From positions 2,542,001 through 2,606,000 of the forward strand of contig CP049016.1 in assembly GCA_004376055.2 (NCBI GenBank): 64,000 nucleotides of DNA. Direction: 5' to 3'. This document shows positions 35,965 to 44,322 of this stretch, piece by piece; within the stretch, counting starts at the first letter, position 1, and each line of letters starts with the position of its first letter. The DNA comes from Nitrospirales bacterium LBB_01. Lineage in GTDB: Bacteria > Nitrospirota > Thermodesulfovibrionia > Thermodesulfovibrionales > Magnetobacteriaceae. The position numbers and the translations under genes are program-made. The notes below the pieces were generated by a model. That model was not told the DNA's origin. It made no database searches and worked only from the letters and a program-made list of their open reading frames with translations.

Positions 35965-37896
35965 ATGAAAAGAACACAGAAATATCTCATAATTGCCCTG
36001 TTAATCATTGCCTCTATCAGGCTGTTTATAGTCTCTAACATGGCAGTCATTGCCTTTGGCATTAACAACATAGACGATGCCCTGTTTGTCAGGCTTGCCG
36101 CAAACATTTTGGGTGGGCATTGGCTTGGTCCTTATAATGAGCTTACACTTATTAAAGGCGTGTTCTTTCCATTATTTATTGCCATAAACTACTTAGTTGG
36201 CTTACCTCTTCTTTTGACTCAACATCTTTTTTATATTTTTGCAGGGCTGTTTTTTTTGTACATTGTTTATGATATTACAAAAAGCACGGTTATATCAGCC
36301 GCTATTTTTGCCTTTTACACATTCCTTCCGTTTCTTACCTACTTTGAGTTTACTAGAGTCATAAGGGATGGCATTTATGTGTCTGAGGTAGTTTTATTGT
36401 TTTGCTCTTTGTTTGGAATGATTCTTTATAGAAATTATAAGTGGGCTGTTTTAGCAGGACTTTCTCTGTCAATGCTCTGGTTTACACGAGAAGAGGGGGT
36501 TTGGGTGCTGCCATCAGTTGCAGTTGCCTATCTTGTTATCTTTTTTAAACCGAGAATTAACAGCAGAGACACAATCGTCAAAACTTTGACAATGTTGAGT
36601 CTGCCCATTGTAATACTGTTACTTTTTTCAGGTTTAATCTCACACATTAATAAGGCACACTATGGTACCGATACAATAAACGACTTGAAAGAGAAATCCT
36701 TCTTAAAGGCTTACGGAGCAATAACGAGGGTAAAACCAAAAACGTGGAAACCGCAAGTGCCTCTTCAGTTATCCACTATGGAGGAAATAGCAAAACATAG
36801 TCCTCTATTTGCAAAAATAAAAGCTAATATCAATCAGGGATGGCCTAACGAAAATGGAGATATTTACGGCGGATGGTTTCTTTGGGCTTTCAGAGGGGCG
36901 GTTGCAGCTTCAGGGTACTATACTTCAGCTAAGAGTGCGTCTGATTTCTATGAACTTCTGGCCGCTGAAGTTAATGGTTTGTGTGATAGAAAAATTCTGG
37001 ATTGCGATAAAAGCAGCGAGACTCTCACGCCTCCAATATCGAAATATAAGCTAAGTGACTTTATAAAAACGTTTCTCACAGCCGGAACCGCTGCTGTTAC
37101 CAATATGTCTAAGATTACGCCTGATGACTTTGAAAACTCCTATGGTGATGCAAAATTGCTTAATATCTTTCAAGCCATCACAAACAGCAGAATCTACCCA
37201 AACACCGGCACTGTCAGAATCAGAGCTTGGGCTTTTAAGAAGGACTCTCCACCGCTTCAGGTGAAACTAAAATCAATAGCCGCAAACCCTTATGCCTTCC
37301 CCTGTGACTTTCAACCGATTAGTTCTAAGAGATTAAACAGCTCTGATGTTGTAGCCACACTTAATGAGCCCTCAGCTGAAGGGTCAAGATTTGAGATTTA
37401 TACACAGTTCCATAACTACTGTGCCTTAGCTTTTTATGATAACTCATCCGTTTTGATTGCAGAGTCTCCAATCATCAATCTGGAGGACAGAATACAAAAG
37501 TTTAGTGATAACGTGAAGGTCAATTTTGACGTAGTGACTTTTGACTCTGACGCTTATGATATGATTAATGATATACCTTCACAAAAGTATAACGCGCTTA
37601 ATCTTATTGCTAAAATATACCACATCATTTTCCCATATCTTTGTGTTATAGCTTTTTTGTGCTACTTTATGAACTGCGTTGTATTTAGGAAACACACACC
37701 ATTGTTCTGGTTTAATACAATAGTCATAGTTGGAATTATATGCCGACTCACTCTTATCTCGTTAATACATGTGATGTCCTTTCCTGCAATTGATAATATT
37801 TACTTATCCCCGGTTATAGTGCTGCTTTGTCTGTTTGTTCCACTTAGTATAATTGATATTTTTTTCAAAAAACCCTTCGTTAATAACACACTCTAA
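35965..37896 (+). CDS. Polytopic membrane protein, putative GT-C glycosyltransferase (distinct family)
   Basis: This 643-residue protein has TM1, then a loop with NNIDDALFVRLA, an acidic pair in the position used by GT-C enzymes. TLIKGVFFPLFIA and about eight more helices follow. A long periplasmic-type soluble region spans about residues 230-540, and two or three C-terminal helices close the protein. The family is not one I can name, and it is not a member of the three-paralog set. A role in sugar transfer from a lipid carrier is inferred from the motif and the adjacent GT2 gene. Confidence 0.7.
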   Translation: MKRTQKYLIIALLIIASIRLFIVSNMAVIAFGINNIDDALFVRLAANILGGHWLGPYNELTLIKGVFFPLFIAINYLVGLPLLLTQHLFYIFAGLFFLYIVYDITKSTVISAAIFAFYTFLPFLTYFEFTRVIRDGIYVSEVVLLFCSLFGMILYRNYKWAVLAGLSLSMLWFTREEGVWVLPSVAVAYLVIFFKPRINSRDTIVKTLTMLSLPIVILLLFSGLISHINKAHYGTDTINDLKEKSFLKAYGAITRVKPKTWKPQVPLQLSTMEEIAKHSPLFAKIKANINQGWPNENGDIYGGWFLWAFRGAVAASGYYTSAKSASDFYELLAAEVNGLCDRKILDCDKSSETLTPPISKYKLSDFIKTFLTAGTAAVTNMSKITPDDFENSYGDAKLLNIFQAITNSRIYPNTGTVRIRAWAFKKDSPPLQVKLKSIAANPYAFPCDFQPISSKRLNSSDVVATLNEPSAEGSRFEIYTQFHNYCALAFYDNSSVLIAESPIINLEDRIQKFSDNVKVNFDVVTFDSDAYDMINDIPSQKYNALNLIAKIYHIIFPYLCVIAFLCYFMNCVVFRKHTPLFWFNTIVIVGIICRLTLISLIHVMSFPAIDNIYLSPVIVLLCLFVPLSIIDIFFKKPFVNNTL

Positions 37897-38051
37897 ACCC
37901 AAAAAAGTACTGATTGACAGTTTTTTTGACACCTAACGTTTTTTTGACCCCCGTATAAACGCAAGAATTTCACGCATAGCGGGAAAAATCTTCCTGGAGG
38001 TTTCAACCCATTTTTGTGGTCATCTGGCTAAATTGCTTGTATTTAAACCTT

Positions 38052-38067
38052 TGGCATAATATTTGCT
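38052..38067 (+). promoter_or_regulatory. Sigma-54 (-24/-12) promoter of motAB
   Basis: TGGCATAATATTTGCT fits the consensus TGGCAYNNNNNTTGCW with correct GG-GC spacing. Transcription would start near 38078, leaving a 22-nt leader with GAGGAGG before motA. Upstream, 37897-38051 shows two TTTTTTTGAC repeats but no clear activator site. Confidence 0.7.
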
Positions 38068-38100
38068 ATTATACGGGTAAGAAAAGCAGAGGAGGTTTAC

Positions 38101-38910
38101 ATGAAAGCAATGAACTATTTGTCAATTACAGTAATTTTAGGTGTGCTTGCAGCAGTGGTGTTTTCAGTGTTTAAGGGGATGGGGCTTAACGTATTCCTTA
38201 ACGCTGATGCCCTTGTCATTGTTTTTGGCGGCACAATTGTAGGGATGTTTCTTGCCTTTCCTGTCGATAGGGTTAAAAATACACTTAAGGATATAGCAGC
38301 CTCATTTAAGGGCAACGATAACAGGGATTTGCTTGTGCAGGAAATTATAGCGTGTGCCTCAGCTAACCGCACAATGGGAATTCGTGAGCTTGAGGATATG
38401 ACAGCAGATATTAAGGACGATTTCTTGCGCTTTGGTCTCACACTTGTCGTCAATAATCACAGTGAAAAGGCAATCTGCGAAATCATGGAGCGGGAAATGA
38501 CCGACAGAATGATTAATTTGAATTTTAGTCAGAACGTGCTTAAAACCATAGCGAGACTTACCCCGTCGCTTGGCTTGACCGGTACGGTTATTAGTCTTAT
38601 AAAGTTATTCAGGAATTTTGACTCCATAGACACCCTTGCTCCTCTTATGGGTGTGGCACTTATGGCCACATTTTATGGAGTCGTTGTATCTAACCTGATA
38701 GCGCTGCCATTGAGTGCAAAGTTAAAAGACTATGCTATGACCTCAGAGAGTCTTATGAATGTCACAATGGAGGGTGTAGTGGCAATATCGGCCCTTGAGC
38801 ATCCAGCTAAGATAGAGGAGCGGTTAAGCAGGTACGAGGACATTGATGAGGTTATCTACTCTAAGAACAGCTACGGCAAAGCCTTTGCGTATGGAAACAC
38901 TTCAAGGTAA
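38101..38910 (+). CDS. motA: Flagellar motor stator protein MotA
   Basis: This 269-residue inner-membrane protein belongs to the MotA/TolQ/ExbB superfamily. It has four helices (the first pair near residues 5-50, the second pair in SLGLTGTVISLIKLF and MGVALMATFYGVVVSNLIALP) and a large cytoplasmic loop. It forms the proton or sodium channel with MotB to drive rotation. A strong ribosome site, GAGGAGG, lies before the ATG, and a sigma-54-type promoter lies at 38052. The motAB pair is separate from other flagellar genes in this window. Confidence 0.9.
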   Translation: MKAMNYLSITVILGVLAAVVFSVFKGMGLNVFLNADALVIVFGGTIVGMFLAFPVDRVKNTLKDIAASFKGNDNRDLLVQEIIACASANRTMGIRELEDMTADIKDDFLRFGLTLVVNNHSEKAICEIMEREMTDRMINLNFSQNVLKTIARLTPSLGLTGTVISLIKLFRNFDSIDTLAPLMGVALMATFYGVVVSNLIALPLSAKLKDYAMTSESLMNVTMEGVVAISALEHPAKIEERLSRYEDIDEVIYSKNSYGKAFAYGNTSR

Positions 38911-38914
38911 GACC

Positions 38915-39655
38915 ATGACTTTTAGAAAATTTAAAGGAAATTCAAAGTCATCAGGGGATGAAAATCTCTGGCTCATCACGATGACCGATTTGATGTCATT
39001 ACTTTTGGTGTGCTTTGTGATGTTTTTCATTATCACACGAAATAAGGAAAAGGCATTAGAGAAAGCAGCCGCACAGATGACTCTAAAAACAGCTCAGAGT
39101 GAAGAAAAGGCAGTCCATGCTGAGGCTGGTGCTTTGAAACACTCTGAGAGTAAGTTATCAAATACAGTGCAAACTGTTGTGAACTCACAAGAGTCTGAAC
39201 AGAGTAAAGCGGCCTCACAAACGCTTAACGCTGTCATAAAGGAACTGAATCTTGAAAAAAACATGACCGCAGAGTTAAAAAACCGCGAGGTAATGCTTAC
39301 TATTAGAGATAGTGTGATGTTTGAGCCGTCAAAGGCGGAGATATTACAACAATCTGCGTCTATGCTTGACTCAGTGGCTGAAATCATTAAAAAATATCCG
39401 TCTCTAACAGTAGAAATAGACGGGCACACTGATAACGTTCCAATAAAGAACTCCCGTTATCCGTCCAACTGGGAACTCTCCACAGCCAGGGCAACAAGCG
39501 TGCTGAGGTACTTTACAAACGTACATTTAATAGAAGCGGCACGGTTTTATGTAAAGGGCAGCGGAGCGGAACGTCCTGTTGTCTCTAACGATACTGCAGA
39601 GCACAAAGCACTTAACAGAAGAGTGGAAATACGACTGAGAGACCTACGGTCATAA
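38915..39655 (+). CDS. motB: Flagellar motor stator protein MotB (OmpA-like)
   Basis: This 246-residue protein has a cytoplasmic tail, one membrane helix starting at ITMTDLMSLLLVCFVMFF with the conserved ion-carrying Asp25, a periplasmic linker, and a C-terminal OmpA-like peptidoglycan-binding domain (VEIDGHTDNVPIKNS, NWELSTARATSVLRYF). It anchors the stator to the cell wall. The ATG at 38915 is chosen; the frame is open back into motA from 38843 but that start would be 72 bases inside motA. The gap to motA is four bases, with AAGGTAAG as the ribosome site. Confidence 0.9.
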   Translation: MTFRKFKGNSKSSGDENLWLITMTDLMSLLLVCFVMFFIITRNKEKALEKAAAQMTLKTAQSEEKAVHAEAGALKHSESKLSNTVQTVVNSQESEQSKAASQTLNAVIKELNLEKNMTAELKNREVMLTIRDSVMFEPSKAEILQQSASMLDSVAEIIKKYPSLTVEIDGHTDNVPIKNSRYPSNWELSTARATSVLRYFTNVHLIEAARFYVKGSGAERPVVSNDTAEHKALNRRVEIRLRDLRS

Positions 39656-39718
39656 GCTTTTAAACGATAGAATAAATCCAGTTATTATAAAAAAAATTAT
39701 ATAAGGAGAGACATTAAT

Positions 39719-40453
39719 ATGGCAGTAAAAATTGAAAAAATATCGGCTAAGTCGGCATTAAAGAAAAGTCAGGTAAAAGGGGTTGATTACGTTTTAGATC
39801 CATACAGCGCTTGTACTAATGGCTGCAGGTACTGTGACACAAACAGCAGTGGTTACGGGGATATGTGGGGAGACGCTGTTAACCTGATTAAGGTAAACTG
39901 TGCAGAGGTGTTAAAGCGGGAGCTGCCTAATGCTGAGCGCGGTGTTGTCAGGATAAGCTCACATGCTGACCCGTATCAGCCAGCGGAGGGCAGATATAAA
40001 ATCACAAGGAATTGTATGGAGGCACTTGTGCCGTATCAGTTCCCTGTTGAATTATTCACCAAATCTCCTCTGATATTAAGAGACATTGACGTGCTTAGTC
40101 AGTTAGAGACACTGGAGGTTGGAATAACTATTACAACTGACAGCGACCTGGTACGGAGAGCATTTGAACCTCAAGCGTCTCCCATAGCTGTACGTATAAA
40201 TATTCTTAAAGCGCTTCATGAGGTTGGAATTAACACCTGCGTTAAGATAGACCCTGTGCTGCCGATGAATCCGGAGAGACTGGCCGAAAAAGTGCGTTTA
40301 TACACGGATAAGGTAATTATAAACTATAGTAACTCCGTGTCTAATAAGACGCTGCGCTTGTATAAAGAACTAGGCTACACACAGTGGGCAGACAAAAACT
40401 TTGTTAAAGATGTATTGGAGAGGTTAAAAGAGAGTCTGCAAGGCCTTATCTAA
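39719..40453 (+). CDS. Radical SAM protein of the SPL (spore photoproduct lyase)-like COG1533 group
   Basis: This 244-residue protein has the radical SAM cluster motif Cys32, Cys36, Cys39 (ACTNGCRYCD), followed by RISSHADPYQPAE and ITRNCMEAL, typical of the 'DNA repair photolyase' COG1533 family. Members include true spore photoproduct lyases, but most are uncharacterised, so a lyase call is not safe. It lies 63 bases after motB, with AAGGAGAG ahead of the ATG, and ends at an intrinsic terminator at 40488. No partner gene gives a function. Confidence 0.8.
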   Translation: MAVKIEKISAKSALKKSQVKGVDYVLDPYSACTNGCRYCDTNSSGYGDMWGDAVNLIKVNCAEVLKRELPNAERGVVRISSHADPYQPAEGRYKITRNCMEALVPYQFPVELFTKSPLILRDIDVLSQLETLEVGITITTDSDLVRRAFEPQASPIAVRINILKALHEVGINTCVKIDPVLPMNPERLAEKVRLYTDKVIINYSNSVSNKTLRLYKELGYTQWADKNFVKDVLERLKESLQGLI

Positions 40454-40487
40454 CATGTTTACCTCCTAATAGTTATACCCCCTTATT

Positions 40488-40521
40488 GGCGGTAAGTTTA
40501 ACTTACCGCCTTCTTTTTTTT
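40488..40521 (+). terminator. Rho-independent terminator after radical SAM gene
   Basis: GGCGGTAAG, a TTTAA loop and CTTACCGCC form a perfect 9-base stem (40488-40510), followed by TTCTTTTTTTT. Confidence 0.9.
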
Positions 40522-40584
40522 GACTTCTCAGTTGCTAAATACTATATCAAATGTAGTATTATATAAGCCTGTTACGGGAATGTT

Positions 40585-40671
40585 GGAGAGGTTGCCGAGC
40601 GGTTTAAGGCGACGGTCTTGAAAATCGTTGTGGGGGTAACTCCACCGTGGGTTCGAATCCCACCCTCTCCG
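40585..40671 (+). tRNA. tRNA-Ser (UGA anticodon)
   Basis: The 87-nt gene has acceptor arms GGAGAGG/CCTCTCC, anticodon loop CTTGAAA giving UGA, a long variable arm (TTGTGGGGGTAACTCCACC in outline) as expected for class II tRNA-Ser, and the T-loop GGTTCGAATCC. The discriminator base is G. Confidence 0.95.
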
Positions 40672-40740
40672 CTTAAGTAGCCAGTCTATAGAGATTCTCC
40701 GATAAGATTTTAAAAAGAGTGACCATTGTTGACTATGAAG

Positions 40741-41189
40741 TTATCCTTTAGTCACACCAACCGCTATCTTATACTGCCAATATGTATCACTCACATTCAA
40801 ATCACTATTGCTGTCATGCATTGTTATTGTGTTAAGCGGGTTTCTGGTTTGGGTTTTAATGTATTCCTGTTTTGTGGCATCCCATTTTTGGGATTCGCTT
40901 TCAGAATAGTCCTGACCCCATTTAATCTGCTTAACACACTCAGAGATGCAATTTGCATCTGCAAAAGACTCAGGTAACGCAGGTACAGAAACAGCGGTAT
41001 CCGTTTGAGTTTCAATCTCTCCGCAGGCCGCCTCAATATCACCTCGTCAACACGGGCGGCATATCTTGTATCATAAACAACCGATATATCAGAACTGGTT
41101 ACTGAGTTAAGGCATGGAGAGGGATTGCAGATGCCTACATATTCAAACTTCTTTTTTTCGATGTGGGTTGTGATGTTATAACCGCTCAT
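40741..41189 (-). pseudogene. Frameshifted phage-remnant protein
   Basis: The intact N-terminal frame (from 41189) reads MSGYNITTHIEKKKFEYVG and onward to YAARVDE. After about 41045 the sensible reading shifts frame, giving GDIEAACGEIETQTDT then WGQDYSESESQKWD and ending at TAA 40741-40743 (ITMHDSN, YWQYKIAVGVTKG). The shifted frame has protein-like composition while the unshifted one is odd, so one indel is inferred. Its ATGA overlaps the preceding gene's stop at 41186, as in a phage tail operon. Confidence 0.6.
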
Positions 41190-42078
41190 GAGGTTGTTTT
41201 TGAATGAGCGGAACTTTCGGACATATTCTTTCTTTGCAACTCATTGATTTTTGCCTGTGTGGACTCCTTGATACTGATTAGCTCATCCTGATAACCCTTA
41301 ACCTTTTGAGCGTACTCCTGCTCTTTTTGCAAAGCGTTGTTAAGCTCGTTTATAATTGCCTCATGCCTTTGGGCTGCATTTTTGACCGTTGCTGACAACA
41401 AATCAGACATCGCCGTTTTGGTTGTATTAACCGCCTGCTCAATATTAGCTGTGTCGTATAGCTTGCTATTTCCGGTCTCTTTGAGTTTTGCTTGATATTC
41501 CTTTAGGGTTGCCGAGATTTTAGTGTAATGATCCTGAAGAGCATCCGCTTTTTTTAGTGATTCTGAAATCTCTTTGGTGTTTGTCTCCGTCACTGTCTGC
41601 TGCATCCGTTTGTAAACAGACTGAGTGTTAGCCAGCAATGCCTCATTAACAGCTTTAACCTTTGCAGGCCCCTCTTCCATATCTATAAATTTGAGTTTGA
41701 TTTCTATTTCAGACGACTTTTGAGATTCTTTGATTGCCTTGATTTTGTCTTCAAGAATTTTCGCAGAGGCTTCATAATCTTTAATATTAACTTCTACTTT
41801 AGGTTTAAGAGCCTCGATGTCTTTGGCTTGCCATGTAGCTTTTATCTTTTCTTTTGCCTGCCAGACCTCATAAGAGGTGTTTTGCATCTCTTCTTTCATC
41901 ATTTTTGATGGGTTGTCCTTCCACTGCCAATTTTCCAAATGAGCGGCGGAATTCCAAATATCAGTTACATATTTGATTGCTGAAACTATAGGGCCTGTCC
42001 CCTCAAGTAATGTCATACCTACGTCTTTAAAATTGTTACCTATCGCTTTCATTTTGTTTTCTGTAGTATCTTTGAATC
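41186..42078 (-). pseudogene. Phage tail tape-measure-like fragment, 5'-truncated
   Basis: The open frame codes for 288 residues from ATG 42052, but the reading is continuous upstream as FKDTTENK before the ATG up to a stop near 42076, close to the left end of the IS200 element. The protein is dominated by alpha-helical coiled coil (long runs of Lys, Glu and Ala, for example NNALQKEQEYAQKVKGYQDE) after a short hydrophobic-amphipathic start, a pattern of tape-measure or minor tail proteins. The phage assignment is inferred from composition and the adjacent integrase remnant. Confidence 0.5.
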
Positions 42079-42084
42079 ACTTGG

Positions 42085-42600
42085 GGATTTATTCCCTGCC
42101 GCTTGCGGCGTACAATATGTGAGTGAGCGAATATGTCCACAAGAGTCATAATGTAACAGTACTGCTATATCATCTAGTTTTTCCGGCAAAGTATAGACGT
42201 GCAGTATTTGATGAACAAGTGGATGATGTTTTGAGAGAAGTATGTTTGGAAATCGAGAAGCGATATCAGGTTAAGTTTTTAGAGATAGGTACAGACAATG
42301 ACCATGTACATTTCTTAGTGCAATCAGTTCCAGCGTATAGCGTGACTAAAGTAGTAACTGTAATAAAAAGTTTGACAGCGAGGGAGATATTGAAGCGTTG
42401 TCCACAAGTGAAACGTCAACTAAGGGGTGGAGAGTTTTGGACGGATGGGTATTTTGCTAGCACGGTGGGAAAACACGGTAATGAGGATACAGTTTTGAGT
42501 TATGTGAAAAAGCAAGGAAAGGAATATCGTAAAATTTATGAAGATCGCCAGTTGGCTCTCTTCTAACAGATACCCCGCTGCTTGCGGCGGGGAACTTCAT
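42085..42600 (+). mobile_element. IS200/IS605-family element (tnpA only)
   Basis: The element has subterminal hairpins: GCCGCTTGCGGC at 42098-42109 on the left and CCCCGCTGCTTGCGGCGGGG at 42573-42592 on the right, flanking an intact tnpA. There is no tnpB. The exact cleavage sites are not certain, so the ends are approximate. It lies between a tape-measure fragment and an integrase fragment. Confidence 0.8.
42123..42566 (+). CDS. tnpA: IS200-type Y1-HuH transposase TnpA
   Basis: This 147-residue single-domain transposase belongs to the IS200/IS605 family. The metal-binding HuH motif is DHVHFLVQ, and the catalytic tyrosine helix lies near DTVLSYVKKQG. These enzymes cut and rejoin single-stranded DNA at hairpin ends. 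The length is normal and there is no frame damage, so it should be active. The start at 42123 gives a short N-terminus (MSEYVHKSHNVTVLLYHLVF) typical of the family. It is embedded in degraded prophage sequence on the opposite strand. Confidence 0.93.
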   Translation: MSEYVHKSHNVTVLLYHLVFPAKYRRAVFDEQVDDVLREVCLEIEKRYQVKFLEIGTDNDHVHFLVQSVPAYSVTKVVTVIKSLTAREILKRCPQVKRQLRGGEFWTDGYFASTVGKHGNEDTVLSYVKKQGKEYRKIYEDRQLALF

Positions 42601-43053
42601 TGGGGTATTAAAATCCATGACCTTGATATGCGGAATCCGGCGCATGGACTTGGCCTGTATCCGATAGAGCAGAAGCTAAAGTACATCCCGACAGATGCAG
42701 AAATCGAAGAGGTCAATAACAAATTAACTCCGGCACGCAAAGTTCTTTTTGAGTTCGTTGCTGAAACTGGATGCCGCATCAACGAAGCCGTCCGGTTTTT
42801 CAATAATCCTGAAATTGTCGGTACGCAAATAGTTCTCTGGACAAGGAAGTCAAGAACTCAACACTAACCCCTCGTTACGTGCCAAAACCGGCATGTATAG
42901 GCACAGCTTCAAAGGCTTAATTGAGGCTTGCAGCGAGCCTCTATATGGGCTAATAGCGGAATGAGTACCTTAGAGATTATGCAGAGACTTGGTCACAGCA
43001 ATATTTCCACAACGATGGGATACCTAAGATTGTTGGGGTTGACGCGGGTCTGA
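42601..43053 (+). pseudogene. Tyrosine recombinase/integrase remnant
   Basis: Fragments of one integrase can be followed in order. They are NPAHGLGLYPIEQKLKYIPT and KVLFEFVAETGCRINEAVRF (frame ending at 42867), then LTPRYVPKPAC in another frame, then YRHSFKGLIEA, then MSTLEIMQRLGHSNISTTMG followed by YLRL (from 42961). The catalytic box RH..H..Y can be recognised, but at least two frameshifts and a stop break it. The IS200 copy borders its 5' side. Confidence 0.8.
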
Positions 43054-43087
43054 CTTTCTCTATTCTTTCCCCAGAATTGGCATGTAA

Positions 43088-43117
43088 AAGGGGTTGACGA
43101 AAACCGTCTAACCCCTT
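43088..43117. terminator. Hairpin terminator downstream of tRNA-Leu
   Basis: AAGGGGTT-GACG-loop-CGTC-AACCCCTT forms a strong stem with a T-rich run on both sides (GTTTTT on plus, CTTTTAC on minus). It is positioned to end minus-strand transcription of tRNA-Leu, and may act in both directions. Confidence 0.7.
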
Positions 43118-43129
43118 GTTTTTATTAAA

Positions 43130-43213
43130 TGCCGGTGGGGGGAGTCGAACCCCCACCTGGTTGCCCAGAACGAATTTTGAGTCCGTCGCGTCTGCCTGTT
43201 CCACCACACCGGC
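43130..43213 (-). tRNA. tRNA-Leu (CAA anticodon)
   Basis: The 84-nt gene on the minus strand has acceptor arms GCCGGTG/CACCGGC with discriminator A, D-arm GGTGGAACAGGCAGAC, anticodon loop CTCAAAA giving CAA, a class II variable arm, and T-loop GGTTCGACTCC. Confidence 0.92.
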
Positions 43214-43392
43214 CTACATAATGCACAGCTAATAATCTATCATATAAAATTGACGTGTGTCAATCGGTACTTAAAATAACAATTGCAAAGACGAGTGTTG
43301 TTAATTGAGTTATTGTGTCGTTTGTAACACAATAATCTCGTTTTTTATACATATTTCTGTGAAGAAATGCCGATTTTTAAGGGTTTTCATTG

Positions 43393-43408
43393 TGGCATAT
43401 AATTTGCA
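43393..43408 (+). promoter_or_regulatory. Promoter region of lpxC: TATAAT inside a sigma-54-like element
   Basis: TGGCATATAATTTGCA matches the -24/-12 pattern with correct spacing, but would start transcription only about six bases before the ATG. The internal TATAAT (43398-43403) would start near 43410, keeping the AAAGGG ribosome site, so a sigma-70 role is more likely. Confidence 0.4.
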
Positions 43409-43424
43409 TATTTTGTAAAGGGTT

Positions 43425-44318
43425 ATGAGATATCAGACGACGATAAAGAGGGATGTTACGTTTGAAGGAATAGGTCTGCACACTGGGATATATTGCAGGG
43501 TGAATGTCTATCCTGCCCCTGTGGATCATGGAATAGTTTTTCACCGCCCTTGTAAAAATGCCTCCTTCTTTGCAAATGTGGGAACGGTAACTGATACTGT
43601 GTTTGCCACAACCATAGGCAACGAAAGGGCTAAAATCAGTACGGTTGAGCATATACTTGCCGTGCTTTCGGCTCTTTCCATAGATAATGTAACGATAGAG
43701 GTGGAGGGGCCTGAGATACCTATATTAGATGGAAGTGCCATTGAGCTTGTTAACCTTCTTATGGATGCAGGGATTAAAAAACAAAAAAGAAAAATGCCAT
43801 ATATTAGAGTACTTAAGCCTGTCGTTTTTGAGGACAAAAACACCTCAGTCACCGTGTATCCGTACAACGGCAGAAAAATATCCTTCAGGTTGTTTTTCCC
43901 GAATCATTTTCTGGGCGAGCAGTTTTTCTCTGTAGATATCAATGAGGATACCTTCATAAGGGATATAGCACCAGCAAGAACGTTTGGTTTTCTGAAAGAT
44001 GAGGAATATTTCAGACAGCATGGTCTTGCAAAGGGTGTGTCTCTGCAAAATGCTGTGATTTTTAGCGACAGTGACGTCATTAATGAGACAGGCCTGAGAT
44101 TTACCAATGAATGTGTAAGACACAAGATACTTGACAGCATCGGAGATTTTGCTCTTTCCGGTTTTCCCATTATGGGACATATTGTTGCTGATAAATCTGG
44201 TCATACGTCAAATATAAAATTCCTCAACACGTTGCTTTCCTCTACAGACTGTTGGGAGGTTGTAACCGGTCAGGTTGAAAAATCAGCATATCCTGTATTT
44301 AGCTTAAGTTATACATAA
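43425..44318 (+). CDS. lpxC: UDP-3-O-acyl-N-acetylglucosamine deacetylase
   Basis: This 297-residue zinc enzyme catalyses the committed step of lipid A synthesis in the cytoplasm. The N-terminal signature TFEGIGLHTG, zinc ligand His76 (STVEHILAVLSAL), and the second half with HKILDSIGDFALSG and GHIVADKSGH are all present. Length is normal for stand-alone LpxC. Its presence, with kdsB and kdsD, shows the host makes LPS or a related outer-membrane glycolipid. The stop lies five bases before the end of the convergent kinase gene. Confidence 0.95.
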   Translation: MRYQTTIKRDVTFEGIGLHTGIYCRVNVYPAPVDHGIVFHRPCKNASFFANVGTVTDTVFATTIGNERAKISTVEHILAVLSALSIDNVTIEVEGPEIPILDGSAIELVNLLMDAGIKKQKRKMPYIRVLKPVVFEDKNTSVTVYPYNGRKISFRLFFPNHFLGEQFFSVDINEDTFIRDIAPARTFGFLKDEEYFRQHGLAKGVSLQNAVIFSDSDVINETGLRFTNECVRHKILDSIGDFALSGFPIMGHIVADKSGHTSNIKFLNTLLSSTDCWEVVTGQVEKSAYPVFSLSYT

Positions 44319-44322
44319 AACT

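Noticed and set aside
38101-39655. motAB as the ExbBD motor for the TonB locus
   Set aside because: The larger MotA and the OmpA-like domain in MotB mark them as flagellar stators.
40585-43213. att sites for the prophage remnant in tRNA-Ser or tRNA-Leu
   Set aside because: No duplicate of either tRNA 3' end was found within the region.
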